Of a stretch of 64,000 nt of DNA, positions 60,975-64,000 are shown piece by piece. The DNA is taken from the NCBI RefSeq assembly GCF_003206645.1, contig NZ_PZJP01000007.1:1-64000 (forward strand). The letters are read 5' to 3'. Position 1 is the first letter of the stretch. Each line of letters begins with the position of its first letter. The position numbers were made by a program, and so were the translations under genes. The notes under the pieces are model-generated. The model was not told the DNA's origin and ran no database searches. It saw only the letters and a program-made list of their open reading frames with translations. Origin of the DNA: Salinicola aestuarinus. GTDB lineage: Bacteria; Pseudomonadota; Gammaproteobacteria; Pseudomonadales; Halomonadaceae.

Positions 60975-61866
60975 CGAGCCCCCCGTCGGTCAGCTCAATC
61001 CCGGTGCAGTAGGTCGCCTGGGTGCGGTCGACGACGAGACTCGCCGTCGGCTCGGCGAGTTCGACACGCTGGACGCCAGTCTGGTGCAGCGCGGCATAGA
61101 CGCCGGAGAGCGTGACGTCGAGGCCGAGCCGGTGCTGGCGTTCGGTGTACTCGTTCGCCGTGCGGCGGGCCTCGCGCATGACGACCTCGCGGTCGGGGCC
61201 GGCGTAGAAATAGAGCGTCGCGCGCAGGCGGTACTCGACGACGTCGACCGAGCGCACGCTGACGTGATCGGTCAGCGGTCGGACGTCTTCGGCGGAGAGC
61301 GTCGCATCGACGGCGTCGAGAAGCGCCTGGGAGGCGTGGCCGTTGCCGTCACGCGAGAGCACGGTCACGACGACTTCGCCCGGCGAGGGGCTGGTCGCGC
61401 TGGCATCGAGCACCGCGCCATCGGCGGACAGGGCATGGAACACATAGGCGCCCTCGGGGCCGGCCGTGCTGAATCCCTCGAGTGAAAGCTGGATGCGGCG
61501 GCGGAAGTCGGCGTTGCTCTCGAGCGTTGGCGGTACCGGTGGGATGGCGTCCGGATCGCCCTCGCTGAGCGTCTGGCGCTCGACGCCGTAGAGCGCGCCG
61601 AGCTGGTCGAGATCGGCGTCGATGGCATAGGCGAGCATGACGCCCTTGGCCGCTTCGTTGATGCGCTGGCGCAGCAGCATTTCGCGATAGGCGGCGACCT
61701 GCAGGATCTTGTAGGCCGGATCCGATTCGACGGTCGAATCGAACGACGGATCGCGCTCGCGCAGATCGGCGAGCATGCCCTCGAAAATCGTCTCGAACTC
61801 GATTTCTTCGACGACGTCCGGCGCCGGCAGGCGCGAGAGGTCGACCGCGGTGAAGCCTCCGGCCAT
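60967..61866 (-). CDS. J: Baseplate assembly protein J
   Basis: 299 residues, same as P2 gpJ (302). VDLSRLPAPDVVEEIEFETIF, PAYKILQVAAYREMLLRQRIN and FRRRIQLSLEGFSTAGPEGAYVFHAL-type segments are characteristic of the wedge protein J. It begins 1 nt after W. Confidence 0.95.
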   Translation of the reverse strand: MAGGFTAVDLSRLPAPDVVEEIEFETIFEGMLADLRERDPSFDSTVESDPAYKILQVAAYREMLLRQRINEAAKGVMLAYAIDADLDQLGALYGVERQTLSEGDPDAIPPVPPTLESNADFRRRIQLSLEGFSTAGPEGAYVFHALSADGAVLDASATSPSPGEVVVTVLSRDGNGHASQALLDAVDATLSAEDVRPLTDHVSVRSVDVVEYRLRATLYFYAGPDREVVMREARRTANEYTERQHRLGLDVTLSGVYAALHQTGVQRVELAEPTASLVVDRTQATYCTGIELTDGGLDE

Positions 61867-61867
61867 G

Positions 61868-62218
61868 TCAGCTCTCCCGCCCGATCGTGACTTCGGCGGT
61901 GAGCGAGTCGCCGTTGTCGATACGCTGGGCGGTCATTTCCAGCGTGAGCCGGCCGGGTCTGTCGGTGGAGACCTGGCGCACGACGCGCTGGACGCGAATG
62001 CGTGGCTCCCAACGCATCAGGGCAACGACAGTGGCCGAGTATGCCCGCAGGGCGGTGGCGCCGTTCAGGGGCTGGTCGACCAGTTCCGGCAGCAGCGAGC
62101 CGTAATCCCGGCGCATGAGGCGGGAGCCGATCGGCGTCGTCAGGATGTCGGCAATGGATTGGCGGATGTGCTCGATACTGTCGAGCGGGCCGCCGGTGGT
62201 TCGGTTCATGCCGCGCAT
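61868..62218 (-). CDS. W: Baseplate protein W (gp25-like)
   Basis: 116 residues from ATG 62216-62218, which overlaps the V stop by 1 nt; GTG 62221 or ATG 62209 are alternatives. SIEHIRQSIADILTTPIGSR and RRDYGSLLPELVDQP are the GPW/gp25 signature. It starts sheath assembly on the baseplate. Confidence 0.94.
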   Translation of the reverse strand: MRGMNRTTGGPLDSIEHIRQSIADILTTPIGSRLMRRDYGSLLPELVDQPLNGATALRAYSATVVALMRWEPRIRVQRVVRQVSTDRPGRLTLEMTAQRIDNGDSLTAEVTIGRES

Positions 62219-62853
62219 CACGACACCTCGCCCGAAGTCTGGTTGCCGCGCTGCACGTCGTCATGCGTGTGGCTCGCGCTGATGTTCTTGCCATTGCTGG
62301 TGACGGCGCCGGTGAATTTGACGTCGCCGGCGATGGTCGCGCTCTTGCCGCTGGGCTGACTGAGGTTGCCATTCAATGTGACGTTGCCGTTGATGACGAC
62401 GTTGGCATTGATCGTCGCGCCACCGGTGGCCGTGGCGGTAAGCGCGGCGGCGGTGGTGACGGTGACGTCGCCCTGGGCGTCGAGCGTTGCCGAGCCGGGT
62501 AGGGTGGCGGCGAGATGATGCGATTCGTGGTCGTACTCGATCACAGCGCCGTCGGGCATCAGCCAGTGGGTCAGGTTCGGGTCGTTGGCCGGCGCGGGGC
62601 TCGCGTTGGCATAGACTGCCGGCAGGGCGATAGCGGCGCGCATCTCACCGCCGGGCGAGACGAGGACAACCTGCTCGCCGGTGGTCGGCGGGTTCCAAGT
62701 GCGAGTCTGACCGGCGCGATCGACGAGCCACGGAATCCAGTCGGTGAGCAGATCCCCGGTGCGTACGCGAATGCGCGCAGCGGCGTGGTCGATCTCAGCG
62801 ACCGTGCCGATGCGGATCAGGTTCTGCAGTAGGCGAGCGAGTTCGGCGTTCAT
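62218..62853 (-). CDS. V: Baseplate spike protein V
   Basis: 211 residues, same as P2 gpV. From ATG 62851-62853, the N-terminal OB fold (LLQNLIRIGTVAEIDHAAARIRV, PPTTGEQVVLVSPGG) is followed by a beta-helix repeat (INANVVINGNVTLNGN) and a C-terminal HTH-DD type tip region (SASHTHDDVQ), which binds iron in P2. It pierces the outer membrane. Confidence 0.94.
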   Translation of the reverse strand: MNAELARLLQNLIRIGTVAEIDHAAARIRVRTGDLLTDWIPWLVDRAGQTRTWNPPTTGEQVVLVSPGGEMRAAIALPAVYANASPAPANDPNLTHWLMPDGAVIEYDHESHHLAATLPGSATLDAQGDVTVTTAAALTATATGGATINANVVINGNVTLNGNLSQPSGKSATIAGDVKFTGAVTSNGKNISASHTHDDVQRGNQTSGEVS

Positions 62854-62989
62854 TGCGATCCGGTGGAAGTAGCTTCGGTGCAATGGTCCGAGTCACGCTC
62901 CTGGCATGCGAGCAGTCGGCGTTGTAGAACGGGCCTCAACAAATGATCGCTTTGAAGCGACGATCCATGGACTCAGGAAAGGGAATGAG

Positions 62990-63673
62990 ATGTCGCTCGA
63001 TATCGCTACTGAATACGATGACCTTCTGAAAAAGCACTATCTGGGCTCACTGAGGCCGGTCGCCAGCGACTACACAGGGCTATTTCTGCCAGCGATACCG
63101 CGTGAGCTCGGCGACAAACGCGTGATGCTGGTTGGGAAAGAAACCCGTCAATGGAACGGGACATTGGAACGCTGGTTCGAGTCTTCTGCGGAAGGGCGGA
63201 CCCGCGCCTACATCGACCGAGCAATCAATGGGTACCTAGAGACACGGTGCATGCCGCCTTCTAAGTACCGCTTTCTCCAGTTTCTCAGGCAGTCCGAGCA
63301 AACTCTGTCGCTTCCTAAACATACCCTGCATTGGGCGAACCTGTTTGCCGCCGCATTCAGACGAGGTTCTCCGCAGAATCGGCCGGAGTCAGAGCTCAAG
63401 CCGTTGCTAGCGCTTTCCTACGACCTGCTCGCTGTACAGATCCAAACGCTGGAGCCGGACGCGATTCTCTTCACGACAGGCCCAACGTATGACCCCTTCA
63501 TCAAACAGTTCTCGCAACGATTTGGCGGCTACGAGACCGTGAAAATTCACGAGCCTCGTAGGCTTTGGGAGTTCCGGCTTGGAGATATTCGATGCTTCCG
63601 AACGACTCACCCACGCTATGCAGCCGGGAGGACCACGCGTGGGCTGGCGCTGAAGCAGATCGACGCGCTCTAG
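62990..63673 (+). CDS. Uracil-DNA-glycosylase-like protein (moron between S and V)
   Basis: 227 residues, ATG 62990 with AAGGGA upstream. KRVMLVGKETRQWNG, LHWANLFAAAF, LEPDAILFTTGPTYDPF and RCFRTTHPRYAAG follow the order of conserved blocks in the uracil-DNA-glycosylase superfamily (motif 1, strand, motif 3, HP-x-x). I do not see the canonical Asp water-activating residue, so it may have another activity. It is on the strand opposite the late genes and overlaps S by 4 nt, typical of an accessory insertion. Confidence 0.65.
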   Translation: MSLDIATEYDDLLKKHYLGSLRPVASDYTGLFLPAIPRELGDKRVMLVGKETRQWNGTLERWFESSAEGRTRAYIDRAINGYLETRCMPPSKYRFLQFLRQSEQTLSLPKHTLHWANLFAAAFRRGSPQNRPESELKPLLALSYDLLAVQIQTLEPDAILFTTGPTYDPFIKQFSQRFGGYETVKIHEPRRLWEFRLGDIRCFRTTHPRYAAGRTTRGLALKQIDAL

Positions 63674-64000
63674 GAGCCACGGGTCAGGTGATCCAGCAGA
63701 CCGTCGCGGACGCGCTCGCGATCGGCCTCGGAAAACCCGAGCAGCTCGCGTTCGGCGTATTTCACGCGAGGGCCGTTCTCGGTGACGCGATCGCGCAGGC
63801 CGTACTGGTGCGTGCGGGCGATGCCGCCGACTCGACCGAAAAATCCGGCGGTGGCGCTGTTCGGCGTCGAGCGGGTGCGCAGGTATTTGGCGGTGCGGAT
63901 CGTCGAAAACATGGCGTCCCGGCGGATCTGGCCCTGGCGATCGCGGGAGCGGCGCGGGGCGAATGTCGAGCCGTCCGGGTTCTGCTGGCGCTTGATACGT
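63670..64000 (-). CDS. S: Virion morphogenesis (tail completion) protein S, partial
   Basis: The frame is open from the window edge at codon phase 63999, so the N-terminus is missing; the ATG at 63912 is internal. QRRSRDRQ-like basic stretch, then MFSTIRTAKYLRTRST, GFFGRVGGIARTHQYGLRDRV and YAERELLGFSEADRERV match the C-terminal half of P2 gpS. gpS is needed for tail completion. It confirms that the structural operon continues to the right. Confidence 0.88.
   Translation of the reverse strand, partial: RIKRQQNPDGSTFAPRRSRDRQGQIRRDAMFSTIRTAKYLRTRSTPNSATAGFFGRVGGIARTHQYGLRDRVTENGPRVKYAERELLGFSEADRERVRDGLLDHLTRGS

Overview
The window is GC-rich chromosomal DNA (about 60-65% by eye) from a gammaproteobacterium. 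The complete recC-recB-recD operon, dusA, the metabolic gene repertoire and the codon style suggest Halomonadaceae or a near relative; this is an inference, because no rRNA or taxonomic marker is present. No tRNA, rRNA, CRISPR array or insertion sequence was recognised.

Positions 1-34400 are host chromosome. The left edge holds a type VI secretion toxin locus: a VasX/BTH_I2691-type effector frame broken by one in-frame TAG, followed by a membrane protein that runs off the window and may be its immunity partner. Next come an alpha/beta hydrolase, an aldo/keto reductase broken by an in-frame TGA, a DUF1415 protein with no normal start codon, thiol peroxidase and OsmC (peroxide defence), an MHS-type transporter, an amidoligase/glutamine-amidotransferase pair, an EamA exporter, and the tightly overlapping recC-recB-recD-creatininase operon, in which all three rec genes carry in-frame minisatellites. 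From 24192 to 32344 lies a cluster that combines pterin/riboflavin-type chemistry (GTP cyclohydrolase II, RibD-C reductase, a PTPS-like protein without the usual catalytic residues, methyltransferase, dehydrogenase) with membrane-lipid chemistry (glycosyltransferase, flippase-like protein, CDP-alcohol phosphatidyltransferase). No known product explains it, and it is one of the two best candidates for an undescribed system. A desuccinylase/aspartoacylase gene and dusA complete the host part.

From about 34400 to beyond 64000 there is a P2-like prophage placed at the 5' end of dusA. Its parts in order are: integrase; a minus-strand early block (PrtN-like regulator, small proteins, DksA/TraR-type zinc finger, HUH replication protein gpA, Ogr-like activator, small ribbon-helix-helix-like proteins); a lambda-type S24 repressor with a perfect 18-bp palindrome upstream; an accessory zone; and the late genes in P2 order read leftwards, S-V-W-J-I-H-G-FI-FII-E/E'-T-U-D. 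The E/E' programmed -1 frameshift heptamer is intact. Head genes and the far attachment site lie outside the window.

The prophage carries many extra genes, mostly at interval positions or on the opposite strand. They are: an AT-rich two-gene unit (soluble protein plus four-helix membrane protein); a PD-(D/E)XK nuclease-like gene and a degenerate S24-like gene sharing one LexA box; a secreted endonuclease I; a trypco2 conflict-associated protein; membrane-protein morons opposite the tail genes; a DUF4760 protein and a BRO antirepressor behind a C4-type antisense RNA, at the place where P2 has Z/fun; and a uracil-DNA-glycosylase-like gene between S and V. Together these look like a defence and lysogenic-conversion cargo.
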